A DNA stretch of 64,000 nucleotides from Verrucomicrobiota bacterium (lineage in GTDB: Bacteria; Verrucomicrobiota; Kiritimatiellia; RFP12; UBA1067), in assembly GCA_023269675.1 (NCBI GenBank), contig JAHFSX010000030.1, positions 1 through 64,000 on the forward strand, written 5' to 3'. This document shows positions 47,101 through 56,300 of this stretch, piece after piece. How positions within the stretch are numbered: position 1 is the first letter of the stretch; every line of letters starts with the position of its first letter. The notes beneath the pieces are model-generated. The model saw only the letters and a program-made list of their open reading frames with translations, did no database searches and was not told the origin of the DNA. Made by a program: the position numbers and the translations under genes.

Positions 47101-47287
47101 GAACGGGGCGGGCGCGGGCGCGCAGAAGGCGATCGGCACCGCGGTGCTGGGCGGCGTGGTGACATCCACCTTTCTGGTAACCCTGTTCGCGCCGCTCTTC
47201 TTTGTGATGATCGAGAAGACCTTCGGCAAAAGCGGCAAAAAACTTCAAGCAAAGGGTGTTGAGCCCGCGTCAACCGGGAAGCGCTAA
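44114..47287 (+). CDS. RND multidrug efflux pump (AcrB/MexB, HAE1 family)
   Basis: A 1057-residue inner-membrane proton antiporter, normal for the family. It starts MLSRFFLERPVFAWVIAIIL and has YPPIAPPSIAITAFYPGASA, as in AcrB. Twelve membrane segments are expected; the proton-relay Asp pair lies in LSIGLLVDDAIVVVENVER. GPMAFFPGSTGVIYRQFSVT and GLTTKNAILIVQFAK are further signatures. It exports hydrophobic drugs or related compounds using proton entry. GGAGA precedes the ATG. The next gene begins one base after its stop. Confidence 0.96.
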   Translation: MLSRFFLERPVFAWVIAIILMVAGALAIYNLPISQYPPIAPPSIAITAFYPGASAETVENSVTQIIEQKMTGFYKMLYLSASSDSAGAARVDLTFAPGTDPDLAWAQVQNKLQLAMASLPEVVQKQGVKVSKSTRNYLLIVGLTSTDGSMDGNDLRDYAQSNLEKVLSRVPGVGEVEVFGSQYAMRIWLNPDRLTEYQMTVQDVVLGLRAYNVEVSAGQFGGTPAVAEQRLNASIIVQSMLKTPEEFASVPLRTNPDGSVVRISDVGRAELGTESYDIEAFFNNTPSAAMAIRQAAGANALETANAIRAKLGEMSQFFPPGVKVVYPYDTTPFVRVAIHEVVKTLFEAILLVFLVMYLFMGNMRATLIPTIAVPVVILGTFAVLGLFGFSINMLTMFAMVLSIGLLVDDAIVVVENVERIMSEEGLSPMEATRKSMDQITSALIGIGLVLAAVFGPMAFFPGSTGVIYRQFSVTIMASMLLSVVVALILTPVLCAAFLKPVPAGHEAAESGVWFMRPFFRWFDRLFVRGRDRYVRLVGHALARRSRYVVLFLLIVAAMGVLFRRMPSAYLPDEDQGILMVQALLPANSTLEQTKKVMEGVRDHFLIVEKEAVESLMTISGSNFSGRGQNAGLAFIKLRDWKLRQRPELKAGAVAGRAMGAFTKIRNAMVFAFAPPAVIELGMAKGFDFQLLDRGGQGHAKLMEARNQLLGMAAQAPALTKVRPNGLEDVPEYRVDVDWQKAGALGVPISSIHNTISAAFGSAYANDFIQGGRVKRVYVQADAPYRMLPGDLERLYVRNTVGKMVPFSSFASGHWSSGSPKLERFNGFPSVNIQGESAPGRSSGEAMRAMEGFVKQLPQGIGFDWTGLSYQERQAGAQSAPLYAFSILVIFLCLAALYESWPIPISILLALPLGVIGGVIGSSVRALPNDVYFQIGLLTTLGLTTKNAILIVQFAKARVDEGMGMIEATLEAAKLRLRPIVMTSLAFGFGVMPLAFANGAGAGAQKAIGTAVLGGVVTSTFLVTLFAPLFFVMIEKTFGKSGKKLQAKGVEPASTGKR

Positions 47288-47288
47288 A

Positions 47289-48710
47289 ATGAACAAGACC
47301 ATACTCCTCCTTTTGCTCGGGGCCGCCAGCCTCCCGACCGGCTGCACGCTGGCCCCGGAATACGCCCGGCCGGCGGCCCCGGTCCCGGCCGCGTGGCCGA
47401 CGGGCGCGGCCTACGCCGCCACAGAGGCCGCGACAAACGCCACGGCCGCCGCAGACCTCGGGTGGCAGACGTTTTTCACGGATGACAAGCTGCGCCAAGT
47501 CATCGGCGCGTCGCTCACGAACAACCTCGACCTGCGGGTGGCCGCTCTGAACGTGGAGCTGGCCCGGGCGATCTACGGCATCCAGCGCGCCGCGCTGCTG
47601 CCGACGCTGGACGCGGGCGCGAGCGGGAGCAAAGCGGGAATTCCCGCCGATCTCTCGTCCTCCGGGCAGCGCCAGACCTCCACACGCTACGACGCCAATC
47701 TGGGCGTCGCCGCGTGGGAGATCGATTTCTTCGGCCGCATCCGCAGCCTGAAGGACCGCGCCCTGCAGGAGTACCTGGCCACGGAGCAGGCCCGCCGCAG
47801 CGCGCAGATCCTGCTGGTCTCGTCGGTCGCGGAAGCCTATCTGGCGCTGGCCGCCGACCGGGAAAGCCTGCGGCTGGCGGAAACCACGCTGGCGGCGCAG
47901 CAGGGCGCTTACGACTTGATCAAGCGGCGCTGCGAGATCGGCATCGTGGCCGAACTGGACCTTTACCGCGCGCAGACCCAGGTGGACACCGCCCGCGGCG
48001 ATGTCGCCCAGTTCAAGCAGCGGACCGCGCAAGGCGAGAACGCGCTGAACCTGCTGGCCGGCGCTCCCGTTCCCGCCGAGCTGCAGCCCGCGCAGCTGAC
48101 GGATGTCACGCCGCCCCAAGCCCTCCAGGCGGGCCTGTCCTCCGACGTGCTCCTGCGCCGCCCCGACGTGGCCCAGTCCGAGGAGCTGCTCAAAGCCGCC
48201 AACGCCGATATCGGCGCCGCGCGCGCGGCGTTTTTCCCGCGCATCTCCCTGACCGCCGCTTTCGGCACCGCCAGCAGCGAACTCGACGGGCTCTTCCAAT
48301 CCGGCTCGAAGGCCTGGAGCTACGCCCCGCAAATGACCCTGCCGATTTTCGACGCACGCATCTGGTCGGCGTTCAAGGCGGCCAAGGCGCAGCAGAAGAT
48401 CGCCGTGGCCCAATACGAAAAGTCCATTCAGAGCGCCTTCAGGGAAGTGGCCGACGCGCTGGCCGTGCGCGGCACCGTCAACGCGCGGGTCTCCGCGCAA
48501 GCGTCCCTGGTCCAAGCCGTCGCGGCGACCTACCGCTTGTCGACATCCCGTTACGACAAGGGCGTCGACAGCTACCTGAGCGTCCTGGACGCGCAGCGGT
48601 CGCTTTACGGCGCGCAGCAGGGACTCGTCCTGCTCCGCTTCGCGGAACAGGCCAACCAGGTGCGCCTGTATGCGGTGCTGGGCGGCGGGTGTGACGCGTC
48701 CGTCGAGTGA
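47289..48710 (+). CDS. Outer-membrane efflux lipoprotein (OprM/NodT family)
   Basis: A 473-residue TolC-type channel. A lipoprotein signal ends in LPTGC (MNKTILLLLLGAASLPTGC). Two OEP repeats follow: LGWQTFFTDDKLRQVIGASL with NNLDLRVAALNVELARA, and later LLRRPDVAQSEELLKAANAD with ARAAFFPRISLTAAFG, the classic NodT pattern. The helical barrel crosses the periplasm to complete the tripartite pump. ATG 47289 starts just after the pump gene's TAA, so translation is coupled. It is the last gene of the efflux operon. Confidence 0.94.
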   Translation: MNKTILLLLLGAASLPTGCTLAPEYARPAAPVPAAWPTGAAYAATEAATNATAAADLGWQTFFTDDKLRQVIGASLTNNLDLRVAALNVELARAIYGIQRAALLPTLDAGASGSKAGIPADLSSSGQRQTSTRYDANLGVAAWEIDFFGRIRSLKDRALQEYLATEQARRSAQILLVSSVAEAYLALAADRESLRLAETTLAAQQGAYDLIKRRCEIGIVAELDLYRAQTQVDTARGDVAQFKQRTAQGENALNLLAGAPVPAELQPAQLTDVTPPQALQAGLSSDVLLRRPDVAQSEELLKAANADIGAARAAFFPRISLTAAFGTASSELDGLFQSGSKAWSYAPQMTLPIFDARIWSAFKAAKAQQKIAVAQYEKSIQSAFREVADALAVRGTVNARVSAQASLVQAVAATYRLSTSRYDKGVDSYLSVLDAQRSLYGAQQGLVLLRFAEQANQVRLYAVLGGGCDASVE

Positions 48711-48892
48711 GCGCGCGGGCCGGCGTCAGCGCTTGAGACTGCCGCGCCCGCCCTGCAAGGGTACACAAAGATTCCTTTTACGCGCGCATCGTCATAAATG
48801 ACGGCGTAGCCAGCAAGACGCTCAAGCGCCCGTAGCCGCCGCGCCGCCGGTTTTTCGGTCACCCCTACAAAATCGAACCGCTGAGCTGAGGC

Positions 48893-49150
48893 ATGAATCC
48901 AAGAGTGAAAAGTGTTCTACGCAGGATGACTATCGACTTGCCCTCATCTTCACCAACGGAGAGCTCGGGGTTTTCGATTGTTCCAGCCTGATGGCTTTAG
49001 GCGTCTTCCAGGAACTGAGAGACAAGAATTGCTTCCGGCGGGTGAGGGATTGAATATGGGACCTTCGTTTGGCCACACGAATATGATCTCTGCCCCGACA
49101 TGCCCTATGCCGACGCCAACAAATTGACCGCGTGCCAGCAACCGAGCTGA
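48893..49150 (+). pseudogene. DUF2442 gene broken by two frameshifts
   Basis: Three frames joined give one DUF2442 protein: MNPRVKSVLRR, then DDYRLALIFTNGELGVFDCS through FQELRDKNCFRRVRD, then EYGTFVWPHEYDLCPDMPYA. DUF2442 proteins of about 85 residues have just this order and the WP..D motif. A missing G near 48932 and an extra T near 49051 would restore the frame. Both lie in or near short runs, so sequencing or assembly error is possible. Many DUF2442 genes sit beside a DUF4160 gene as a putative toxin-antitoxin pair; I could not find that partner here. Confidence 0.65.
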
Positions 49151-49224
49151 TGCCACGGAATGCCGCATCCTCAGTCGGAACGTGCGGTTAGTCCAAGGGA
49201 CGGCATGCGCCCGCAACCCAATTG

Positions 49225-49336
49225 AACCGCAGATTGCCGAATGCTGAACCGCAGAATGTCGAAGTAAATGCCGCCCCTGCGCAGTCGGAACTCTTTCCTT
49301 CGTGATTCGCAACTCATCATTCGTCAATCTGCGGTT
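49225..49336. repeat. Inverted repeat, family D copy 2
   Basis: AACCGCAGATTGCCGAAT (49225-49242) and ATTCGTCAATCTGCGGTT (49319-49336) match the pair at 34009-34101 with one difference. An extra partial arm (GAACCGCAGAATGTCG) follows the left arm. The rest of 49151-49396 shows no gene. Confidence 0.65.
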
Positions 49337-49396
49337 TACTTAGATGCATAAACAACTTCTTTTTATTGGCGGGCGTCCCCGCGAGCCGCCAGCGCG

Positions 49397-50740
49397 CTAC
49401 ACCTTGTCCGGCACGACGTAGGGCGCGCGGTACTCGCGCGTGAGCAGCGCGTTGGCCTCGGCGTCGCCGGGGAAGGTGAGCGTCGCGGGGTCGAAGTTCA
49501 GCGACCGCCCCAGGCGGTAGGCGATGTTGCCCAGGTGGATCACCGCGCAGGAGTAGAAGCCGTCCTCGATGCCTTTGTTGAAAGCCACGGGATCGGGCGC
49601 CCGCACGGCGTTCACGAAGTTCTCGTAGTGGTTGCCGAGGCCCTCGCCGCTCTCGCCGGGCTCGCGCTTCTCGCCCATGAAGGTCTGCCACTTGGTCACG
49701 TCCTTGGCCATATAGCCCTTGGAGCCGAAGAAGAGGTTGCCCGTCACGTTGCCGCCGCTGGTGGCCTTGTAGGCGTTGCCCTGCGACGCGCCCTTGAGCC
49801 ACATGGCGTCCTCGCCGTTGGCGATCCAGTGGCGCACCTCGAACTGCAGGATCTTCTTCTTGTCCCCGCCGCCCTCGGGGCTGGGGAACTCGTACATCGC
49901 CATCAGCACGTTGGGGGTCTGCTGCGCGTCGTCGAACATGACGTGGCCGCCCATCGCCATGATCTTGGTCGGCAGCGTGACGCCCAGCCCCCAGCGCGCG
50001 ATGTCCATCTCGTGCACGCCCTGGTTGCCCATGTCGCCGCAGCCGTACTCCCAGTTCCAGTGCCAGTTGTAGTGGAAGCGGTTCCTGTTGAACGGCCGCT
50101 TCGCCGCAGGCCCCAGCCAGAGGTCGTAATCCACCCCGGCGGGAACCGGCTCGTCGGGATAGCGCCCGATGGTGTTGCGCCACTTGTAGCAGAGGCCCTT
50201 GGCCATGTAGACCTCGCCCAGGCCGCCGTCGTGCAGGAACTTGGCCATGCTCTGCGCGCAGGGGTTGCTGCGCTGCTCCGCGCCGTCCTGGACCAGCACC
50301 TTGTACTTCTTCGCGGCCTCGACCAGTTTGGAGCCTTCGAAAATGTTGTGGCAGCAGGGCTTCTCGACCGAGACGTGCTTGCCGGCCTGGATCGCCCAGA
50401 TTGCCGCGAGCGTGTGCCAGTGGTTCGGGGTCACCACCGAGACCGCGTCGATCTCCTTGTCCTCAAACAGCCGGCGCAGGTCGGTATAGGTTTTGGGCGC
50501 CTTGAGCCCCTTGTCGGTGAAGTGCTTTTTGATCACGGGCGCGAACTGGCTCTCGTCCACGTCGCACAGCGCCGCCACCTCGACATTCGGCAGCGCGCAG
50601 TACTCCTTGATATGGTTCTGGCCCATGCCGTGGATGCCGATCACCGCCACGCGCACGCGGTCGTTCGCCCCCGCCCACGCCCGGCTCGTGCCCCAGAGCA
50701 TGGCGCCGCCCGTCCCCGCCAAGAACTGCCGTCTCGTCAT
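49397..50740 (-). CDS. Gfo/Idh/MocA family oxidoreductase, Tat-exported
   Basis: A 447-residue paralogue of the 2024 gene. The Tat signal is TRRQFLAGTGGAMLWGTSRA with an AWA-type cleavage site. The Rossmann part is VAVIGIHGMGQNHIKEY, and the EKP motif is intact in VEKPCCHN. The middle has VDYDLWLGPA, FHYNWHWNWEYGCGDMGNQG and VHEMDIARWGLG, conserved in secreted PVC members. It probably oxidises a sugar or cyclitol in the periplasm with a tightly bound cofactor. GGAGG lies six bases before the ATG at 50740. It is transcribed away from the EIIA gene; a gap of about 186 bases holds both promoters. No sugar gene is adjacent. Confidence 0.9.
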   Translation of the reverse strand: MTRRQFLAGTGGAMLWGTSRAWAGANDRVRVAVIGIHGMGQNHIKEYCALPNVEVAALCDVDESQFAPVIKKHFTDKGLKAPKTYTDLRRLFEDKEIDAVSVVTPNHWHTLAAIWAIQAGKHVSVEKPCCHNIFEGSKLVEAAKKYKVLVQDGAEQRSNPCAQSMAKFLHDGGLGEVYMAKGLCYKWRNTIGRYPDEPVPAGVDYDLWLGPAAKRPFNRNRFHYNWHWNWEYGCGDMGNQGVHEMDIARWGLGVTLPTKIMAMGGHVMFDDAQQTPNVLMAMYEFPSPEGGGDKKKILQFEVRHWIANGEDAMWLKGASQGNAYKATSGGNVTGNLFFGSKGYMAKDVTKWQTFMGEKREPGESGEGLGNHYENFVNAVRAPDPVAFNKGIEDGFYSCAVIHLGNIAYRLGRSLNFDPATLTFPGDAEANALLTREYRAPYVVPDKV

Positions 50741-50926
50741 CGCTGACCTCCGTAATTGAGTTTGCAGGTCGTAGTTTATGCACCCCGCCCCCGGCGCGCA
50801 AGCGGATTGCGCGCTTTTTATTGTCTAACCGGCCAAAAGCATGTACGCTATCAGCCAACACTGGAGAGGCACCCGTTTGCTGCAGGCGCGCTGTGCGTCA
50901 CGCGCGGCGGGTATCGGGATGATTCC

Positions 50927-51862
50927 ATGCTTAAATCAGCACCACCACCGAAAACCAACCTGTCGCTCACCTCGTTCTTCAGCGCGGATGACATCCTGAT
51001 CCATCAGGAGGAGGTCTCGCGCAACCAGGTCATCCGGCTGCTGCTCGCCCACCTGGCCAACGGCCACGGCATCATGGAGGTGGACGCCTACTACAATGCC
51101 ATCATCGAGCGCGAGAACGCCAGCGACACCGTCGTCTCCAACGGCATCGCGATCCCGCACGCCCGCCTGGACGACCTCCAGCGGCCCTACGTCGGCGTCG
51201 CGACGTCGGCCCAAGGCATCCAGTTTACCGAAGACCAGCCGCCGGTGCACCTGATCCTGCTGGTGCTCATTCCGCGTGACCAGCCGGGGCTCTACCTGCA
51301 GATCCTGCGCGCCCTGGCCAACATCCTGCGCGACCGTGACGCGGCCAAGTCCGTCTCGCAGATGAAGACGCCGGACGAGGTCATGCGCTTCTTCGAGCGC
51401 GGCGGCATGGTCTTGCCCGATTACGTCTGCGCCGCCGACATCATGAGCGACGAGTTCATCGCCCTGCGCGACAACGACAACCTCAAGACGGTCATCGACT
51501 GCTTCATCGCCAAACAGATCACCGAGATCCCCGTGCTGGACCGCGACGGCGACATGAGCGGCATCGTCCGCGCCGGCGCCCTGCTCAAGGTCTGCCTGCC
51601 CGAATATCTGCTCTGGATGTCGGACCTCTCGCCGATCGTCAACTTCGAGCCCTTCACCACCATCCTCCGCAACGAGCAGAGCACCTGGCTGTCCGATATC
51701 CTTCTCGAGGACTTCGCCGCCGTGCAGATGAAGGCCCCGGCCGTCTCCGTGGCCGCCGAGATGACCCGTCACAACGCATCGAGATGTTATGTCCTCAACG
51801 GCAAAAAGCTGATGGGCGTCATCAATCTGCCGCGTTTCCTGAATAAAGTTTTCCGGGAGTAA
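50927..51862 (+). CDS. PTS EIIA-type domain fused to CBS domains
   Basis: A 311-residue protein. The N-terminal part (about 15-160) is a fructose/mannitol-type EIIA domain with the phosphorylatable histidine H78 in NGIAIPHARLDD. The rest (about 165-310) holds a CBS pair (AADIMSDEFIALRDNDNLKTV, EIPVLDRDGDMSGIV). The classical PTS partners are not nearby. EIIA-like domains fused or linked to sodium/proton-type transporters are known in bacteria and probably regulate them. The gene ends six bases before the transporter gene, so a regulator role is likely. The ATG has only a weak ribosome site. Confidence 0.87.
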   Translation: MLKSAPPPKTNLSLTSFFSADDILIHQEEVSRNQVIRLLLAHLANGHGIMEVDAYYNAIIERENASDTVVSNGIAIPHARLDDLQRPYVGVATSAQGIQFTEDQPPVHLILLVLIPRDQPGLYLQILRALANILRDRDAAKSVSQMKTPDEVMRFFERGGMVLPDYVCAADIMSDEFIALRDNDNLKTVIDCFIAKQITEIPVLDRDGDMSGIVRAGALLKVCLPEYLLWMSDLSPIVNFEPFTTILRNEQSTWLSDILLEDFAAVQMKAPAVSVAAEMTRHNASRCYVLNGKKLMGVINLPRFLNKVFRE

Positions 51863-51868
51863 CCCTCA

Positions 51869-53377
51869 ATGTACAGCGAACCTGTCGTCAAGACTTCCCC
51901 CCTGCACGCGCTCGGCAAACTCGGCTTCATGGCGGGCATCACGGCCCTCATGGGTTGGAGCGCCTATCATTTTGGCCTCGCCCCGCATGCGCTCTCCGTC
52001 GTGGCGGTGTGCACGTTCGTCGCCGTGATCTGCACGACGCTCTTCTTCTGGACGCACCGCGTCGCGGTGGCCTTCCTCGGCGTCGCCGTGCTCATCGGCT
52101 CGCGCGCCATGACGTTGCAGGGCCTGCTGCGCGCCACCGAACTGGACATCATCTTGTTCCTGATCGGCATGATGGTCATCGTCGGCGCCCTCAAGGACCT
52201 CGGCTTCCTCACGTGGATCATCCAAACGATCATCAACAAGAAGAGGATGACGGGCACGACCTTCACGGTCATCCTCTGCGCGCTTTCCGCCTTGCTGTCC
52301 AGCGTCATCGGCGAGATCTCCTCGATTGTCGTCGTGCTGGCGCTGGTCTTTCAGGTCTGCGACACGCTCAAGGTCCGCGCCACCCCGTTCGTGCTGATCG
52401 CCGTCCTGTGCACGAACATCGGCTCGGCCGCGACGATGCTGGGCAACCCGGTGGGCATCTTCATCGGCAACAAGGCGGGCTTCACCTTCAGCCAGTTCCT
52501 GATCGGCGCCATGCCGGTCGCGCTCGTCGCCCTCGCGGTCACCATCATCGTCGTGTTGCTCTGGTACCGCAAGAGCATCGCCGAAATGTCGCTGAAAATA
52601 GAGGAGCACCGCAAGCTGCGCCAGGGCCTGGGCCCCTTGATCCGCATTCCCCACCGCCGCGGCTTTTTCGTGCTGACCGTCACCGTCCTGATCATCGCCT
52701 TCCACCACCAGATCGAGAACATCCTCGGGCTCACCGGCGCCGAGAACACCAACGCGTTCCTCATCATCACGCCGCTGATCATCGCCGGGCTGCTGATGAT
52801 CTACCGTCCGCAGCGGGCGCGCTACTACATCGAACACGAAGTCGAGTGGTGGACGCTGCTTTTCTTCATGCTGCTCTTCGCGGTCGCGGGCGGCCTGCAG
52901 GAGCAGGGCGTCACGCGCAGCCTCGCCGACAAACTCGCCGAAATCACCACCGGCGGCCCGCACGCCCTGGTCCCCTTCGTCATCGGCATCACCTCGGTCG
53001 GCTCCGCCTTCGTGGACAACATCGTCTTCGTGGCGGCTTTCAAACCGGTCATCCAGTCGCTGATGGAGCACTCGGCTGACTACTCGGTCCTCTGGTGGGC
53101 GCTGCTTTTCGGCGCGTGCTTCGGCGGCAACATCACCGTCGTCGGCTCCACCGCCAACATCGTGGCCCTCGGCCTGCTCGAGAAGCGCGGGCACGCCCAC
53201 ATCGCCTTCCTCGAGTGGCTCAAGATCGGACTGGTCATCGGAGCGCTCACCGGCGTCATCGCCTGGGGCATGCTGAACGTCCTGGAGATGCCGCGCCCGG
53301 TCGGCTACCCTCCCGGAGCGCAAGCCGTGCCCCCTCCGCCGCACGCGACGACCCCCGTGCCGCTGCCAGCCAAGTGA
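51869..53377 (+). CDS. NhaD/ArsB-like (ion transporter superfamily) membrane protein
   Basis: A 502-residue transporter with about 11-12 membrane helices. IILFLIGMMVIVGALKDLGF and the paired re-entrant motifs NIGSAATMLGNPVGIFIG and NITVVGSTANIVALGLLEKRG are typical of the NhaD/ArsB/CitM superfamily. VGSAFVDNIVFVAAF is the second conserved helix. Members move sodium, arsenite or dicarboxylates; sodium/proton antiport is the most likely guess from the NhaD-like motifs. Its EIIA-CBS neighbour is six bases upstream and the helicase gene four bases downstream. Confidence 0.88.
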   Translation: MYSEPVVKTSPLHALGKLGFMAGITALMGWSAYHFGLAPHALSVVAVCTFVAVICTTLFFWTHRVAVAFLGVAVLIGSRAMTLQGLLRATELDIILFLIGMMVIVGALKDLGFLTWIIQTIINKKRMTGTTFTVILCALSALLSSVIGEISSIVVVLALVFQVCDTLKVRATPFVLIAVLCTNIGSAATMLGNPVGIFIGNKAGFTFSQFLIGAMPVALVALAVTIIVVLLWYRKSIAEMSLKIEEHRKLRQGLGPLIRIPHRRGFFVLTVTVLIIAFHHQIENILGLTGAENTNAFLIITPLIIAGLLMIYRPQRARYYIEHEVEWWTLLFFMLLFAVAGGLQEQGVTRSLADKLAEITTGGPHALVPFVIGITSVGSAFVDNIVFVAAFKPVIQSLMEHSADYSVLWWALLFGACFGGNITVVGSTANIVALGLLEKRGHAHIAFLEWLKIGLVIGALTGVIAWGMLNVLEMPRPVGYPPGAQAVPPPPHATTPVPLPAK

Positions 53378-53381
53378 GCTC

Positions 53382-56300
53382 ATGCGGCCTTCGAACATAA
53401 CAAGAAACATGCTTGTTAAATGGGGCGGCGAGTCGGTTTTCAGCCAAGCCGAGCAACTCGTCCGTCGCGGGGCCGTGCTCAAGGCCGAGATGAAAGGCGA
53501 CCTGATCGAAGGCGTCATCGCCCGCGAATCCGGCACGGAACTCTTCACCAAGCTGCGCGTCCGCGAAAACGGCACCATCGACAGCCTCTGCCCCTGCTTC
53601 ACCAACCGCAACCAAGGCCTCGTCTGCCCGCACGTCGTCGCCCTCGGCATCGCCCTCATGCTGCGTCACGCCGACCCGCTGCGCGAACAGAAATACCAGG
53701 AGGACCAGCGGCGCTCCCGCCGCCTCGCCGAAACCGCCGAGACCGCCTACCTCCAGCGCGGGACGTTCGGCACGCCCGCACGCCTCGGCCTCACCGTCCC
53801 GCCCTCCTGGACCGCCGACTTCTGGAAAGGCCGCGTCAGCGTCAGCCTGCTGGTCCTCACGGACCGCGCGACGCTGTTGCCCGAAGCCGTCCCCGCCGAC
53901 GCGCAGTTCTGCCTGTCGCCCGAGGACGACACCCTGCTCTCCGTGCTCGAAGACATCTGCGAGGGCCCTCCGCCGGGCCGCTTCGAAGTCACGCCCGCCG
54001 ACTTCCTGAACATCCTCGATGTGGCCGGCCACACCCGCCTCGCCGTGGCCGGCCAGCCGGACCTGACCGTCGAGACGATCCCGATGCAGACCAGCCTGAG
54101 CATCGAACTGGATCACGAGACCGGCGAACTCATCATCTTTCCGCGCACCGAGCTGCCCTTCGCCATCCCCGGCGAAATCCCGGCCTATCTGGTCCACAAC
54201 CGCCACGGGCGCGTCTGCGCCAACGGCCACGTCTGGCCGATGAAGAACGTGCTGCCCGTCCCCTACCACGGCATCTACCAGACCGAAGAGATCGTGCCGC
54301 GCGAAAGGGTCATCAACTTCCTGCGCCGCGACCTGCCGAGCCTCAAGAGCATCACGCCGGTCGAGATGGAGGAGACGCCCGACCTTTTCACCGCCGTGCC
54401 CGGCACGCCCGTCTTCCACCTCGCGCTCCAAGGCAGCAAGGCCTCGCTGCGCGCCTCGCTGAAAGCGGCCTACGGCACGCACGCCTTCTGCGCCGCGGCG
54501 CCCGACACGCAGACCGAGTTCGCCCTGCCCGACCCCGAGGACATCCTCAAGTACCACACCCGCAACCCCGCCGCCGAAGCGTCGGCCGTCGCCCTGCTCA
54601 AAAGCTGCGGGTTTGACGAGGACCGCTCCGCGACCTCCGCGGAGGCCACCTACACGCTGGTCGGCACGCGCGAGACCCTCAACTTCCTCGGCAGCGGCGT
54701 GCCCGCGCTGGGACGCAGCGGATGGAAAATCGCCTTCTCCGACCGGCTCGAAAGCATCGTCGACACGCTGCCGGTCGTCACGCCGGTCGTGCAGATCGCC
54801 GAGAAGAGCGGCGGCTGGTTCGACGTCGGCTTCACCTTCGACCTGCCCGGCCAGGCCGCCCTGCCGCCCGCCGAGATCCAGCGCGCCCTGAACCGCGGCG
54901 ACGCCTTTCTTGAACGCAACGGCCAGACCCTGCTCATCGACCGCGACGCCGTCGAATCCATGCGCGCGATCTTCAACGACTGCCAGAGCCGCGAGAGCAG
55001 CGCCCCCGGCCATTTCCAGATGCCGGCGCTCTACGCGCCCTTCGTGCAGGCCTCGCTCAACGCCCTCGACGGCATCGACGTCGAGGACCCGCCCGACTGG
55101 CGCGAGAAGGCCGCCGCGCGCAACCGCGCCGGCGCCACGCGCCTCAAGCCCGTGCCCCTCGGCGCGCTGGACAACACCCTGCGCCCCTACCAGAAGGAGG
55201 GCGTCTACTGGCTGCGCTTCCTCGAGGAGGCCGGCCTCAACGGACTGCTCGCCGACGAGATGGGCCTCGGTAAAACCCTCCAGACCCTCACCTGGCTCAG
55301 CCTGCCGCGCACCGACCCGCAGGCCCGGGGCAAGCCCGCGCTGATCGTCTGCCCCACCAGCCTCGTGGAGAACTGGAACCGCGAGGCCGAAACCTTCGTG
55401 CCGCACCTGCGCCGCCTCGTGATCTCCGGCTCCGACCGCGAAGAGCTCTTCACGCAGATCGCCGCCAGCGACCTGGTCATCACCTCCTACGCGCTGCTGC
55501 GCCGCGACCTCGACGCCTACCGCGCCTTCCAGTTCTCCGTGGCCGTGCTCGACGAGGCCCAGCACATCAAGAACCGCTCCACCCAGAACGCCGTCGCCGC
55601 CAAGCAGATCAACGCCGTCGGCAAGGTGGTGCTCACCGGCACGCCCGTGGAGAACAGCGTGGCCGACCTCTGGTCGATCATGGACTTCCTGATGCCGCAG
55701 TACCTCGGCGACTACGAGCTGTTCCGCGGCCGCTACGAGCTGCCCATCGCCGCGGGCGACCGCGAGGGCGAGCTCGCCCAGGCCAAGCTGCGGCGCAAGC
55801 TCAACCCCTTCCTGCTGCGCCGCCTGAAAAAAGACGTGGCCAAGGACCTGCCCGACAAGATCGTCAAGGTCTCCTTCTGCCAGCTCACGCTCGACCAGCA
55901 GCGCGTCTACAACGACCTGCTGGCCGAGTCGCGCCGCACCATCGGCGACCTGGTCAAGGCCAAGGGCTTCGACCGCGCCCGCTTCGAGATCCTCGCGATC
56001 CTCATGCGCCTGCGCCAGGTCTGCTGCCACCTCGACCTGCTCAAGGAGCACCACAAGCCCGGCGCCTACGAGGCGCCCTCCTCCAAAATGGACAGCTTCT
56101 TCGAGCTGCTCGACGAGGCCATCGACGGCGGCCACCGCATGCTGGTCTTCAGCCAGTTCGTCTCGATGCTCACCATCCTGCGCACGGAGCTCGAAAGCCG
56201 CGGCCTGCCTTACTGCTACCTCGACGGCACCACCAAGAACCGCCTGGAGCAGTGCGAGCGCTTCAACCTGCACCAAGACATCCCCGTCTTCCTCATCAGC

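Noticed and set aside
48605..48862. Small minus-strand gene after the efflux operon
   Set aside because: It overlaps the end of the efflux channel gene, has no ribosome site and no recognisable motif.
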